A DNA stretch of 64,000 nucleotides from positions 7,107,056-7,171,055 of the forward strand of contig NC_079205.1 in NCBI RefSeq assembly GCF_026745355.1. The letters are read 5' to 3'. This document shows positions 25,790 through 37,952 of this stretch, one piece after another (within the stretch, counting starts at the first letter, position 1; every line of letters begins with the position of its first letter). Under the pieces are notes generated by a model that saw only the letters and a program-made list of their open reading frames with translations, ran no database searches and was not told where the DNA came from. Source of the stretch: Beta vulgaris subsp. vulgaris (Eukaryota > Streptophyta > Magnoliopsida > Caryophyllales > Amaranthaceae). The position numbers and the translations under genes were made by a program.

Positions 25790-27657
25790 TGATAAGTGCA
25801 TTTCGAGCACACTTATGAGCTCCTTTTAGCTTGGTTTGATCGTTTTTCCTCTCGTTTCTTCCCTCTTTCTTCCTCATTTCCTCCTATATTTCTTTCACTT
25901 GATCATTGTTGATCATAGTGACATTTTGCTAGATTTTCGATCAATTTTGACTGGATTTCTAGTACATTTGCTTTCACCGTATCTTCTCGTTCTTTGGTTG
26001 CAGGTATGACCTTTTCTAACGTCGAGAGTTGGGAGATACGGTAACAGGCAGGAGTTTCGAGGAGTTTGCACGTGCGAAAATGGAAGAAATGAAGTGTGAG
26101 CTAAGAACTTTGTGCATCCGCACTGCCTTAGAAGTGCCCGCACACATCGGTGTGCCTGCACCCGACAGGTCACAACAAGAATCCGCCTTTTTAGCGTCTT
26201 AATATAGCGTCCGACAGTATAAGCGGACGGTAAATTTAAAATTAGCGTCCGATATATGACAGACGCAAATTAGCGCCCGCTTTATGAGATTTAGCGTCCG
26301 TTCTTTTAAACTAACGCTAATTAGCGTCCGTTAAGTAAATTAACGTCCATTTGGCAGACGCTAAAAACGGGAAATTTTAGCCGATTTTTAAAAAATAAAA
26401 TATTGCAATTTACCGTCTGCCTCCAGTTAAAATACCGTCCGAAGGACGAACGGTAAATAAGAGGTATAAATCAGCATTTTAGTACCTCCAGTCGACCAAA
26501 CCATTAACCTTAACCCACGCCTCTCTCTCTTCCTCACTCTTTCCACGCCTCACTCTCATCTGACGTTTCTCTCTCGTCTCTCTCTACCGCCTCATCTCAC
26601 GTTTCTCTCTCTATTACCTCACCCCACGGTGCTCTCTCTTTCTTTCAGATCTCACGAAATTAGGTTTTTCTACTCAGATTTAAGTAACAAATTTGTTTTT
26701 TTTAGTTTTGATTGTTGATTATGGAGTTTCTTTTCTCGATTTTCTTTGTTTTTTTAATTTCATTTTGCGTTTTCTTGCTCTTGGTTTTTCGATTTTTCCG
26801 AGATCTGAATTCCCTAAGATTTTTTAATTTTTTTTTGTTTTACGATTTTTCTTTATTTTTTGAGTTTTCGGTTTTATGAGATTTTGATTTTGTGTGTTTT
26901 TATTTTCGATTCGGTTATTCAATTTTTCAATTTCGTGATTTTGGGTTTTTTGTCTTTGGTTTTTCGCTTTTCATCTTTTGATTTTTATGAGATTTTGAGT
27001 TGTTTCGGGTTTTATGAATGTTGTTTCCAGATCTGGTTTTTCTATCAATTTTCATTCAATTTCGCCATCTTAATTTCGGGGTTTTTTTGATTTGCTTAAA
27101 GCAACGACTGCCATCAAGATAAGTTTAATTTTTTTTTTGGGCTTCATAATATGGGGATTTTTTTTGATTTTGGGGTTCGAAATTTAGAGATTAATGGTAT
27201 CTAGTGTTCGAAATCTGAAGAGTTTGGTTTTTCGTTTTTCATTTTTTAGGAATCAATCTGTATATTTTTTTTAAAATCAATTTAGGGCTGGGTTATTTTT
27301 GGGAAAATATCAGATCTAGTCTCTGTGGCAGTATGAAGGCTTGATATAGATCTACCGTGTAAACATTAATCAATTTTAAAATTAATTAGTTTTATTTCTT
27401 TTTTTGGTTGATTTTTATTTATTTATTTGGTATTTATAGGTGGCTGGCACGGCGGAGATGTGGCTGATGCGGCGGAGATTTGGCTGATGCGCTGGTGAGG
27501 TTTCTGGTGGTGCGGTGGTTGGCCCGGTGGTACAGTACCTCAGCATGGGCAGTGGCTCCGAATAGTATTAGATTGAAGTTGTTGTATCAGAATTTAGTTA
27601 CAATGTAATTATACATTATAGTACTAAATTTTTGTATTAGATTGTAATTATATATAT

Positions 27658-29097
27658 CGGTTTTTTCACCATATACCCTTGACAATTTTTTTTTTGCACC
27701 GTATACCCTTTCAAGTTTCCAAATTCATCATATACCCCTCACTTTTTGAAAAATACATCAACTTACCCTTAATGACTAACGGCGTTAACGTCCGTTAGTC
27801 ATTAACCCCTAATCTCCTCCTAACTCAAGTTAACTAACCTAAACCTTAACCCCCTTTAGCTAATTAATCCTAAACCCTATCCTAATCTTCCCTCTAACCC
27901 TAAACCTACCCTAACCACCCACCCACCACCCCTCCCCCCACCCCAGCCTCAACCCCCCTTTTCCCCGGCAACCCCACCCCCTCCACTTTCCCTGGCAACA
28001 CCGCCCCCTCCCCTTTCCCCGGCAACCCCGCCCCCTCCCCTTTCTCCGACAACCCCGCCCCCTCCCATTGCCCGACAACCGACACACCAACGACCGACGA
28101 CTGAATCCTCGAACACAGGTGCAGATTAGAACGCCGACGGGATTCCCCACGACTGTTGCTCCACCGACGAACGCCTGAATCCTCTAACAGAGACCGACGA
28201 TCCCCCCTCCAATAGAGACCGACGAATGCGTGAATCCTCGAACACAGACCGACGAACTCGTGAATTCTCGAACAGAAATCCGGTGGGGTGGGGTTTACAG
28301 TTGCGAAAATCCGGTGGAGTGGGGTGGATGCGAAAATCCGGTACGCGTGAATCCTCGAACACAGATCGACTAACTCATGAATCCTCGAACAGGAATCTGG
28401 TGGGGTGGGGTTTACAGTTGCGAAAATCCGGTGGGGTGGGGTTTACAGTTGCGAAAATCCGGTGGAGTGGAGTGGATGCGAAAATCCGGTACGCGTGAAT
28501 CCTCGAACACAGATCGACGAACTCGTGAATCCTCGAACAGGAATCTGGTGGGGTGGGGTTTACAGTTGCGAAAATCCGGTGGAGTGGGGTTGGTGCGAAA
28601 AATCCGGTGGGGTGGGTTTACAGTTGCGAAAATCCGGTGGAGTGGGGTGGGTGTGAAAAATCCAGTGGGGTGGGGGTGGTGGGCTGGCGAGGTTGCGGCT
28701 AGGGTGGTGGGGTGGGGCTGGTGGGGGTGGTTGGATGGTTGGGCTGGGGTGGTGGGGATGGTGGGGGTGGTGGGGGTGGTGGGCTGCTGGGGGTGGTGGG
28801 CTGGTTGGGCTGGGGGTAGTTGGGTGTGGTGGGCTGGGGTGGGTAGTGGGCTTTTAGGGTTAGTTAGGTTTTTAAGGTTTGTTATTGTTTATATGATTAT
28901 TTAGGGTTTAGGGTTAGGGTAGTTAATTAGAATTAGGAGAGGATTAGGACCTAATGACTAACAGAAGTTTAACACCGTTAGTCAAAAGGGTAAGTTGATG
29001 TATTTTTTAAAAAGTGAGGGGTATATGATGAATTTGGAAACTTGTAAGGGTATACGGTGCAAAAAAAAATTTGTGAGGGGTATATGGTGACAAAACG
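27658..29097. mobile_element. Mutator-like element with long inverted repeats, nested in family B
   Basis: Inverted ends of about 150 bp (left: CACCATATACCC, CCGTTAGTCATTA; right: inverse) are flanked by the 9-bp duplication TATATATAT (27649-27657, 29098-29106). 9 bp is the Mutator length, though an AT run could mimic it. The interior is C-rich on the left (27900-28100) and G-rich on the right (28260-28870). No transposase is seen. Confidence 0.75.
28210..28670. repeat. GC-rich minisatellite inside the Mutator-like element
   Basis: Units alternate GTGAATCCTCGAACA with GGGGTTTACAGTTGCG and AAAATCCGGTGG words, in three to five imperfect copies. It creates artefactual Gly/Trp-rich frames. Confidence 0.75.
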
Positions 29098-29579
29098 TAT
29101 ATATATTTATGTTAAATAAAATTCTCATTTGTTTAATTCTCAATTTCTGTTATTCTAACATTGTTCATTTTGAAATAATAATTGAAAGTTAATAAAATGA
29201 ATTAAATGAAAAAAATAAAGTTAAACCTTGGGCAAAGTGAAAGCTGATAATAAAAGCAATAAAAGCAACAGCTTGGGAAAAGTAGCTGAAAAGTGACAAG
29301 TCATACTGAATTACGATGGTTTCACAGCTTTAGCATCCGACTTTAATCGGACGCTAACTTTGAAATTTCGGACGCTAAATTTTTAGCGTCCGCTTAGCTA
29401 ACGGTAATTGGACAATTAGCGACCAGGGTTTTGCATCAGCCTTTTAGCGTCCGCTGACGGACGCTAATCTATCTAGCGTCCGATCTCGCATTTTTAGCGT
29501 CCGATTTTGGCGGACGGAAAAGAGTGACATTCTTGTTGTGGGTGTGCCCGCACCACCCTACAAATTCAACACTCTTATT

Positions 29580-31144
29580 CACTAGTAGAATATTGTTTAT
29601 TGCTGGGGTGGTATTGCCACAGTTTTACCCATACGCAGCAATATATCGAGTAAAAAGAAAAGGTAAAATATAAAATAAAGATGTTGCTGCGGTTTCGGCC
29701 TAAAACCACAGCAATATGGTATCAACAGGAAATTTTTTGAAAAAAAGTTGACCAGACATATAGATGCGGTTTTTGTTAAAAACCGCAGTAATATATATCA
29801 TTAAAATGTATTAAAAAAAAGTATAAAACATGCGTGTATCAGTTAGGGTTTTTTCCATCACTTTTTCCCTCTCACACTCGATTTCCTCTCATCCCGTCAT
29901 CTCTCCTCTCACCTCTCACTCTGCTCTCATCCCCCCATCTCTCCTCTCACCTCATCCCTCGCCACTCCTATCTCTCATCTCGTCAGTCGTTCTTCGTCGG
30001 CCCACTCGCCAGTCGGCTCTCGCCTATCGCCTCGTCGTTGTTGCCAATCTCCACTCTTCACCACTACCACATCGTATCCTGCATTTTCTTCCACCTTCAT
30101 CTGCCTCAACCAACAATGAAACACTCGTTGTTGGATTCCAACCAACAACAACACACACCGCTGCTTCTCTCTTTTTTTTTATATTTTTTTTATTTTCTAT
30201 ATGTGAGATTTGAAGGAGTAATCACCGACGACTGCAAGTCTAACGCAATCGCCGTCTTAATCTGCTATCGTCTTGATCGTCTTTGCTCCATCGTCAGCCC
30301 TCTCTCTTCAAGCATCACCGCCGACTCTGTCGCTGTCGTCACTTCATCGCCGGAACTCCAAGTCCAAACTTCTTCGCTCCTTCTCAAGCCCGCGAGCTCT
30401 ATTTTTATTCAATTCTCATATGTTTTTTAATTCAGCAAACAGATGGTTTTTTTTAATTCAATTCTTTTTGTTAGGTTAGTGTTGTAGTCATTGTTTCAGA
30501 TTTGTTTATTCAGTTTAGTTATCTCATTTTCGTTTGTTCAGTGTAGTGTAATTCTCGTTTCTTGTACGTAATTCTTTTGTATCTCAGATTTTTTTTCTTC
30601 ATTAGTTTCATTTTCATTTTTTTTTTCAGTTTTCTTATTGTTGTTTTTTACTTTGTTCATTTCTCTTATTGTTCTTTTTTACTTTGTTCAGTTTTCTTAT
30701 TGTTGTTTTTTTTCTTTGGTAGTTTCATTTCATTTTCTGGTGGAAGTTTTGAGTTTTTGCTATTTTTCTGATTTTTTTATGTTTCGAATTTAATGGCAAA
30801 ATGCAAAAAAAAAAAAAAAAAAAAAAATTCTTACACATGTACCAATTGTTGCGGTTTTTCTAAGAAACCCCAGCAATATGCCTAACTTTTATTATTAAAT
30901 ACAACATATTGCTGCGGTTTTCTCTAGGGAAAACCGCAACAATATACTTTATGAATCTGATATAAAATATATATATTGTTGTGGTTTTACCCAAAAACCG
31001 CAGCAATATGTTCAAATATTGCTGCGGTTTAAAACAACAACAATATATTAACTACCTATTGCTGCCCCCTTAATTGTTGCGCGGCCAAAACCGCCGCAAT
31101 AGGCCACTTAATAACCGCAGCAATAAGCATTTATTCTACAAGTG
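29580..31144 (+). mobile_element. Non-autonomous CACTA element, family A copy 2
   Basis: It starts CACTAGTAGAATATTG and ends with the inverse of CACTTGTAGAATAAATGC; 1565 bp; duplication ATT (29577-29579, 31145-31147). Both ends carry ATTGCTGCGGTTTT hairpin pairs. The CT-rich leader (29860-30120) and T-rich tract (30420-30790) run on the + strand. A 127-codon frame at 29830 has Ser/Pro-rich, leader-like composition and is not called a gene. Confidence 0.93.
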
Positions 31145-32621
31145 ATTGTCAGTAAGCTAGTGTGCCCGCACCAATTTCAATGGTGCACCAGCACCATCCT
31201 GTGAAGTTTGGACCCCTGAAATCAGTAACTTTGGTGCTCCCGTACCACTTAATTCCGGCAGAATAATTTGTAAGGCTCAAACCTAATTAAAAGGAGGGAG
31301 TTGATTAGTTTAGGAGGATGTTTTATTTTATGTTTGGAGAGACTATTATTAGGGTTGACATTAGAGAGAAAAACACTTAGGTTTTGTGTAAGATTTGAAA
31401 TTTAGATCAAAGCTTGTGAATTTGAAGGTACATTTAATTCAATTAGTTTCAAAGTTTCAGTTTTTATTCTCTCTTTTCATATTTATTCTTTGTTCTTCCA
31501 TATCGTTACATCTTCTTTATTAGAGTTTCATAATTGTTATTTTCATTAGATTAATTATCTCTTAATCATGTTTAGCCCTAGATTAGTTATATATTTTATA
31601 TTTTATATTTTATTGCTTAGAGTCCATGATTAGTGAGTAGTTTTCTATCTAAGGTTAGGGTGAAAGTATGGATTAGGGTTTATATGTATTGTTAATATGA
31701 TTGTGATGATCTAAAGATGTTTATGCATTGATCTTGAGGCCTTAGGATAGATATTGATCACATTCATACTTTGGTATTTTGAATTCAAATGTCCTTAATA
31801 GAATTTTGAACTCTTTTATCATCCCCATGAATAAACTTAATTTCTAGGCCAAGATATCAGATAGAAATTAAGGGGATCCTTTATTAGGGGTTTTCCATAC
31901 TTATTGAATCTCTAAATCAATTGACAAAAGACCATTCGAGAGAGGATTTAGTTGATTGATTAAGTGATTATTCTTGAGGACCATTCAAGAGAGGACTCAA
32001 TTGTTTTAGAGGAAAACTAAACCTCGCATAATTATCGCTTTTGAATCACAATTGCATTAATAATCGTTGCCCACTTTGATCCATACTAGTAACCTTAATA
32101 ATTGCTTGTTAGCTTTTATAAATATTGTTTGAAAGCGATTTTTGGTGCCTTAACGATACACTAAAAACCTCTTACCAGGTACTACTTCATTTATTTGCTT
32201 CTCTCATTCAGTTTTATTGTCTGCTACAAGTATGGGGATAGACGTTACGTCACAAGACTTACCCAAATGCCAAAGTACACAATGGATTTCCCAAATAATA
32301 TTTCCCTAAAGTGGGGTTTGAATTTCTTTTTCCTAAAAACTCATTCTCTTATCTTCTTCTCTTCCCTTTCTTCCTGGGTACGTGCTAATCTCGACATCAT
32401 ACTTTGTTAGTGGTGACAGTTTAGGTCGCTATGTTAACCTTGGGGAGCTTTTCGGCCAGTGTCTTTCTATCACTGTCGTACATGCTAATCTCCACCGTTG
32501 GCGAGCCGTAATTGCTTTCAAGTTAGGGGTCTCCTATCATGGCACGTCCTTGAAATCAGTTTCTTCCTCGGCATTGCAATTGTCAGTTTCTAACAATTTG
32601 AAAGCAATTATTTTTCTTGCA

Positions 32622-33500
32622 ATGGCTGACGTTCCAAACAAATCCATGGCTCACCTTTCTAAGCTTGAGTCTCTTGACGGAAATAACTAAAAACGTTGGG
32701 CTCAAAAGATGTTGATGTTCTTTGAGCAATTGGACATCAACTATGTTCTTTTTGAGGATTGTCTACCTGCTATTACTGCTACATGTGATTCCTCTTCTTC
32801 TCCTTCTACTTCTATTATTAAGAAGAATGAGGACGAAATTCAGAAATATGAAAAGGATGATAAAATTGTTTGTTTCCACATCCTTAATCTGATGACAAAC
32901 AATCTGTTTGATTTATTTACGGTGCATAAATCGTCTAAACTGGTTTGGGAGGCCCTTGAGAAAAAATATGGGGTTGTTGATGTTAGGAAACAAAAGTATG
33001 TTGTCGGAAAGTGGCTGGCTTTCCATATGGTTGATGACAAACCTCTTGTCATGGACCAAGTTCATGTCTACGAAAAATCAGTAGGCTGATGTTTTGAATG
33101 AAGACATGAAAATTTGCGAAAATTCTCAAGCTAATGTATTACTGGAAAATTTCCTCCCTTCTTGGAGAGAGTTTGTAACAATTTGGAGCACAAGAAAGAG
33201 TTTTTGTCTCATCCGAAACTGATTAGTCACATGAGGATTGAAGTGGCAAACCACATTAAGGATAATCAGGACTATGTTGTTGTCAATGTTACCAAAGCTA
33301 ACCTGATGGAAATTGCTGATGCTTCATCAGGATGTGATAAGTTTAAGGGTAAAGGTAAGAAGGTCAACAACAAAGGTAATAAGCAAGGAAAATTTAACAA
33401 ACCTGATGGTTAGATTCAGAAGAGGTCTATTCTTTGCTATGTATGTGGAAAACCTAACAATAAGACTTACCAATGTCCTCAACGCCAAGGCTCTATTCAA
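32622..33500 (+). pseudogene. Copia gag (broken)
   Basis: From ATG 32622 (MADVPNKSMAHLSKLESLDG), with a TAA at about 32688, then WEALEKKYG and LAFHMVDD blocks of UBN2-type gag. The zinc knuckle survives as CYVCGKPNNKTYQC, with Asn in place of His. Confidence 0.75.
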
Positions 33501-33551
33501 AAACCCGCAGCTTAGGCTAACCTTGCTGAATCTGATAACATTGTCGCTGAT

Positions 33552-34570
33552 GTGGTTGTTGAAGCGAATCTGGTCGAGAATAGTTCTGATTGGATTTTGG
33601 ACATTGGGACTTCGAGGCATTTCTGTGCAAACAAGGAGCTTCTCCATGACTTCCAGGATGCTACTGGAGGCGAGTGTATCTACTTGGGCAACTCGTCAAC
33701 TAGTGGAGTTCTTGGACAAGGAAAGGTCACTCTAAAACTTACCTCTGGAAAAATCCTGGCCTCTCCTCTTCAAATGTATTATATGTTCCTATTATGCGTC
33801 ACAACCTAGTGTCTTGTGCCTTGTTAAACAAAGCTGGTTTGAAAATTGCTTTTGAGGCTGACAAGGTTGTAATGACTCGTGGTGGGGAGTTTGTGGGGAA
33901 AGGATATTAAGTAGGGGTTTATTTATTTTGAATGTTGCTTCTTATGTTTCTCCTACTATTAATGAAACTATTTATGGTTCTTCTTATATTGCTGAGTCTT
34001 TAAATTTGTGGCATGGTAGGTTAGGGCATGTGAATATTGCTTCCATTAAGATACTAAGGGCCTTAGCTTTAATTCCTAATCAGTCCACAACAAAGTTTTC
34101 TAAGTCTACAGTTTGTGTTGAAGCAAAATTTACTAAGAAACCTTGCAAAATCGTGACTCAAAGGACCTCACAACTTTTATAATTGGTTCATACGGACTTA
34201 GCTGACTTCCAGAACAATAAAAGTAGAAGAGAAATTTTTTTGTACATTTTCTTTGTTGATGATTACTCGAGGTACACTAAGGTATACATTCTTAAAGCCA
34301 AAAGTGAGGCGGGAGAAGAAGCTTTTATAAAGTATAGGGCTGAAGCCGAAAACCAACTTGATAGGAAAATCAAGAGGGTCAGCTCTGATAGGAGTAGAGA
34401 GTATGAGAACAACTCTTTGAATGACCATTGTGCGAAATTGGGTATTATTCATGAACTTAGTGCCCCCTATGTACCTCAACAAAATGGTATAGCTGAATGT
34501 AAAAACAGGTCTTTAAAAAATATGATGAATAGTATGCTTGTAAGTTATGGGTTGATTGATGATATGTAGG
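33552..34570 (+). pseudogene. Copia protease-integrase (broken)
   Basis: The protease motif is altered to WILDIGTSRHFC. The GAG-pre-integrase WHGRLGHVN, HTDLADFQ, VDDYSRYTKVY, SSDRSREY and QQNGIAECKN keep the D-D-E order. Stops at about 33807, 34180 and 34567. Confidence 0.8.
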
Positions 34571-36520
34571 GGGAAGCAGTCCTTTCAGCCTGTCATATTC
34601 TTAACCGAGTACCTCACAAAAAGTTAGATAAAACTCCTTATGAACTATGGAAGGGGTATCCTCCAAACTTGAGTTTTCTTAGAGTGTGGGGGGTGTCTAA
34701 CTAAAATTAGGCTACCTGGTTATAAGAAGTCAAACATTGGACCCAAGACTTTTGATCCTGTGGTTATTAGTTATGCTCATGCAGCTTATAGATTCATGAC
34801 TTTGAGCAACAGGTTTATTTGTGAATAAAGAGATGCTGAGTTTTTTGAACATGTTTTCCCTTTAGAAAAGGGTGATATTGCATCTATGCCTTCTTGTTCT
34901 TCTCCTACTCTTGATTTATCTACTTGTTCTACGCATGATGTTGTTTTACCTACAAGTGATATTCCTACTGATTTGACTTTAAGTAGTGTTTTAGTTGACA
35001 TGCATGCTAGTAATTCTTCTATTGTAGATGAGCCTAGGAGAAGTAAAAGACCTAGAGTAGCGAAAGGATTTGGTTCTGATTTTGTCACTGCTTTTCTATC
35101 TAAGAGTTCTTGTGTTGACTTGTTGAGTGATGAACTAGTCTATGCTTTCATGATAGAAGATGACCCAAAGACCTTTGAAGAGGCAATGATATATATGGAT
35201 GCTAGTTTTTGGAAAGAGGCCATTAAGAGCGAGTTAGATTCTATAGTGTCTAACTCTACTTGGGAGTTAACTGGCTTACCTAAGGGGTAAAAAACCATAG
35301 ATAGTTAATGTAATACCCCGAATTTTTAACTAGTTTATTATTTACTAATTGTGTTTATTAGCTTAATTTCATCCTAAATATTTTTCAAAATGATCATGTT
35401 GAGGTTACTTTCTAAACTACTATATTTAGTTTAATTATTTTAATAGTTATGTTATGATGGTAATGATTTACTTATAATGTACTGTATAGTTTTCATATCT
35501 TCTTGACTTTGGAAAATCACCATGACCACATAACTCATCTTCTTCCTCAAGCTTCATGACCTTGCTCCCCAACGCTTCTAGAACTCCTTGCTCCCCAAGT
35601 ATTCTTCACCATTAAGTCTTCATTAGTTTAATGGCGTTTTTCTTCCTAAAACCACTATAAATAGTGGGTTAATTTCACATTTCTCACCCACTTGAAAATT
35701 ACAAACTATAAATACAAGCTTCATTTACACCACCATATAAAAGTCTGAATTTTCATTGATGTGTCTTATTCTTGTTGAGTACCCATGAATGGCCCTAAAT
35801 ACCCACTCTTTTACAGTCAGAATTTGCATATACTTCATTCATGAAAGTTGTAGATCGCGAAATGTTATTGAAGTTAGACCCAAAAATCATCTGATTCGGA
35901 GTTTGGAGTAAAGAGTTAGACCCTCTGTAAGTTTTATATTGTTATAAAATTCACTCTACTTCATGAAATAATCATACAACCTATTTATAGTTTAAATAGA
36001 CTATGACATAATCACTATTACTACACCTTAACTACATGAATGGTGTTTTTGGTTAATAAAATTATAGTTTCATGCTCACATAGTTATTACTTAAGTTTAT
36101 GTATTATAAGTACTAATTAAGTACACTTGGATTATAAGTATAATGTTAGTAAGCTTAAAATATAATTATAGTCCCACTTTTAGCTTAATGATATGACTAT
36201 CACTTCTTAAGTTGCAAATTAAATAAGTCACTTATACATGGGTATCAATCAGTATGAATTATCACTAATACAAGTTAGAGTTTAACAATGAGTTAGATAT
36301 CACTTTACTATTAAAAGTCTAATTAAAATATGAAAGTTCTATTGTCCTACCTTCAAGTCATTAAAAATGAATTTCCATGAATCTTATAAGTAGTGGTTAT
36401 TACTAACCAAATAGTTTTACATAAGTTAGTGATCAAGTTACTAAATTCAAGAATTATAGTTTGAGTAATAAATGGTGATAATAAGGTTTCATAACTATTA
36501 ATTTCATAAACTCTCTAGTA

Positions 36521-36838
36521 CTCCCTCCGTTTCCTAAAGTTCTTCCCTCTTTCCGTTTAAGTGCGTTTCTAAAAGATCTTCCCTCTTTTACTTTATTCAT
36601 TATTTGGAAATCTTTTTCCCCTTTTTACCCTCTCATGTCCCTATCATATGGTCCACCATTACATTATTAATTCAATTTTACTCCCTTTCTCTCTCCTATT
36701 TTAAACCCTTTTTATTTGTTTATTTATCTTAACCTCTTTCTCTCTCCTACTTTACCACCCCATACCCCACACAAATGGATCTTCATTGGTATCTGTAGGA
36801 ACAGTAACAAGGAAGAGATCTTTAGGAAATGGAGGGAA
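36521..36838. mobile_element. Stowaway-like MITE inside the solo LTR
   Basis: The ends CTCCCTCCGTTTCCTAAAG and inverse are flanked by TA (36519-36520, 36839-36840). Confidence 0.8.
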
Positions 36839-37225
36839 TAATTCATAGGCACATGATGGAAATGGATCATAGATCTTAAAGATTTAAAATAAAATATTAA
36901 TAAGTCGTCATTTATTACTTCTTGAATAGATTAGAAAGGAAAGGGGATATTACAAGCCTCCCCCGGCTATCAAGTATAATAATCACGATTCGAGGTAACG
37001 TCTACTGCTAACACTCGCACTCCCCTTCCAACTACGTTTTATGACGCTTTTACTTAATGTTTTGATGATATGTGTTTATGGATTGCGGGATATGAAATAT
37101 TTTGCTAACTGATGTTTACGATGATGTTATGATATAAACTGTTTTTCATGATGCTTAAAAGATGTTTTATGACGTAAATATAAAAAAGACGAAACATGAT
37201 AAATGAAAGTGAAAGACGGTTCTTA

Positions 37226-37480
37226 GCAGTACTTTATGGACACCGAAAGTGTCACTTTTGTTGTGATCGCCTTTCGGATATGGGCACCGCAAGTGTCACC
37301 TTTGTTGTGACCGCCTTTCGGATATGTTATTGGCACCGCAAGTGTCACCTTTGTTGTGACCGCCTTTCGGATATATGTTATGGACACCGCAAGTGTCACC
37401 TTTGTTATGACCGCCTTTCGGATTAATGTTATGGGCACCGCAAGTGTCACCTTTGTTGTGGCCACCTTTCGGTTTAATGA
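37226..37480. repeat. Five-copy minisatellite in the solo LTR
   Basis: The ~50-bp unit has core CACCGCAAGTGTCACC then TTTGTTGTGACC and GCCTTTCGGAT. Copies differ by a few bases and by short length changes at the ATGTTAT joint. Confidence 0.85.
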
Positions 37481-37952
37481 TTATGATATTGTACTTGCCA
37501 AGTTACCATTAAAAAATGATGTAAGATTATAAAGGATAATATCTCAAAATAGTTGGGTTTCTAATATCAAGTTATATGCTTATGAAATGATGTTTGCGAT
37601 ATTCGAATCTCCGTGTTTTCAAATAAAATGAGTTGAACTGAATTTACGTTGTTAGAGTAGTATGTTACTGAGTCTCGGCTCATGACATTTTGTTTTCTGT
37701 TTTAGGTATGGCAAAGCATATGCAAGGGTGATATTATGTATTACGTTGAAGTGACTCTACATATATTTGGGATATTTAGAATACTATGTATTATGAGTAA
37801 TCATTATTACTCCAATTCAGATTTTGTATATTTTTAGAGACTATTTTAAGGCTATTATTTTATTTATGGGCCCATAACCCACATCTTAAGTTTCATTTCC
37901 GCTGTCAATCATGAGTAATTAAGGTTTTGGATTTTCGGGGCGTTACATTTAA

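Larger units (their letters stand above)
26171..29540. mobile_element. CACTA-like element, family B (CACAA termini, TTAGCGTCCG repeats)
   Basis: The termini are CACAACAAGAAT and its inverse, with exact 3-bp duplication GGT (26168-26170, 29541-29543); 3370 bp. Both ends hold many copies of TTAGCGTCCG/CGGACGCTAA in inverted pairs. The interior has a CT-rich leader (26510-26650), a T-rich tract (26690-27420) and a nested Mutator-like element. No transposase frame is visible. The 3-bp duplication and subterminal repeats place it in CACTA (En/Spm). Confidence 0.85.
25790..32142 (+). mobile_element. Ty3/gypsy-like LTR split by two CACTA-type elements
   Basis: It starts TGATAAGTGC after the polypurine tract and ends near TTTGGTGCC, which resembles the start of an Athila primer site. 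Removing the two inserts (26171-29540 and 29580-31144) with their duplications leaves about 1.4 kb, a normal LTR size. The GTGCCCGCACC-type words occur on both sides of the inserts, showing that they are one unit. Confidence 0.55.
35309..37947 (+). mobile_element. Solo LTR, Ty3/gypsy type (TGTAATACCCCG ... CGGGGCGTTACA)
   Basis: It is 2639 bp and inserted in the Copia RT frame. Flanks GTTAA (35304-35308) and TTTAA (37948-37952) are a 5-bp duplication with one change. Ends of the TGTAAYRCCCCG kind and this length are known from Del/Tekay-type chromoviruses. No coding, PBS or second LTR is present, so a solo LTR is the simplest reading. Its 3' end matches window bases 1-242. Confidence 0.75.

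Noticed and set aside
28226..28904. Gly/Trp/Val-rich frames of 83-175 aa on +, and Gly/Arg-rich frame on - at 27911-28150
   Set aside because: They are translations of a GC-rich minisatellite and G/C runs inside a Mutator-like element.
29830..30430. 127-aa and 198-aa Ser/Pro-rich frames
   Set aside because: They fall in the CT-rich leader-like block of a CACTA element; composition alone explains the open frames.
37226..37480. CRISPR-like array of repeats
   Set aside because: Repeats are contiguous with no unique spacers, in a plant LTR; it is a minisatellite.
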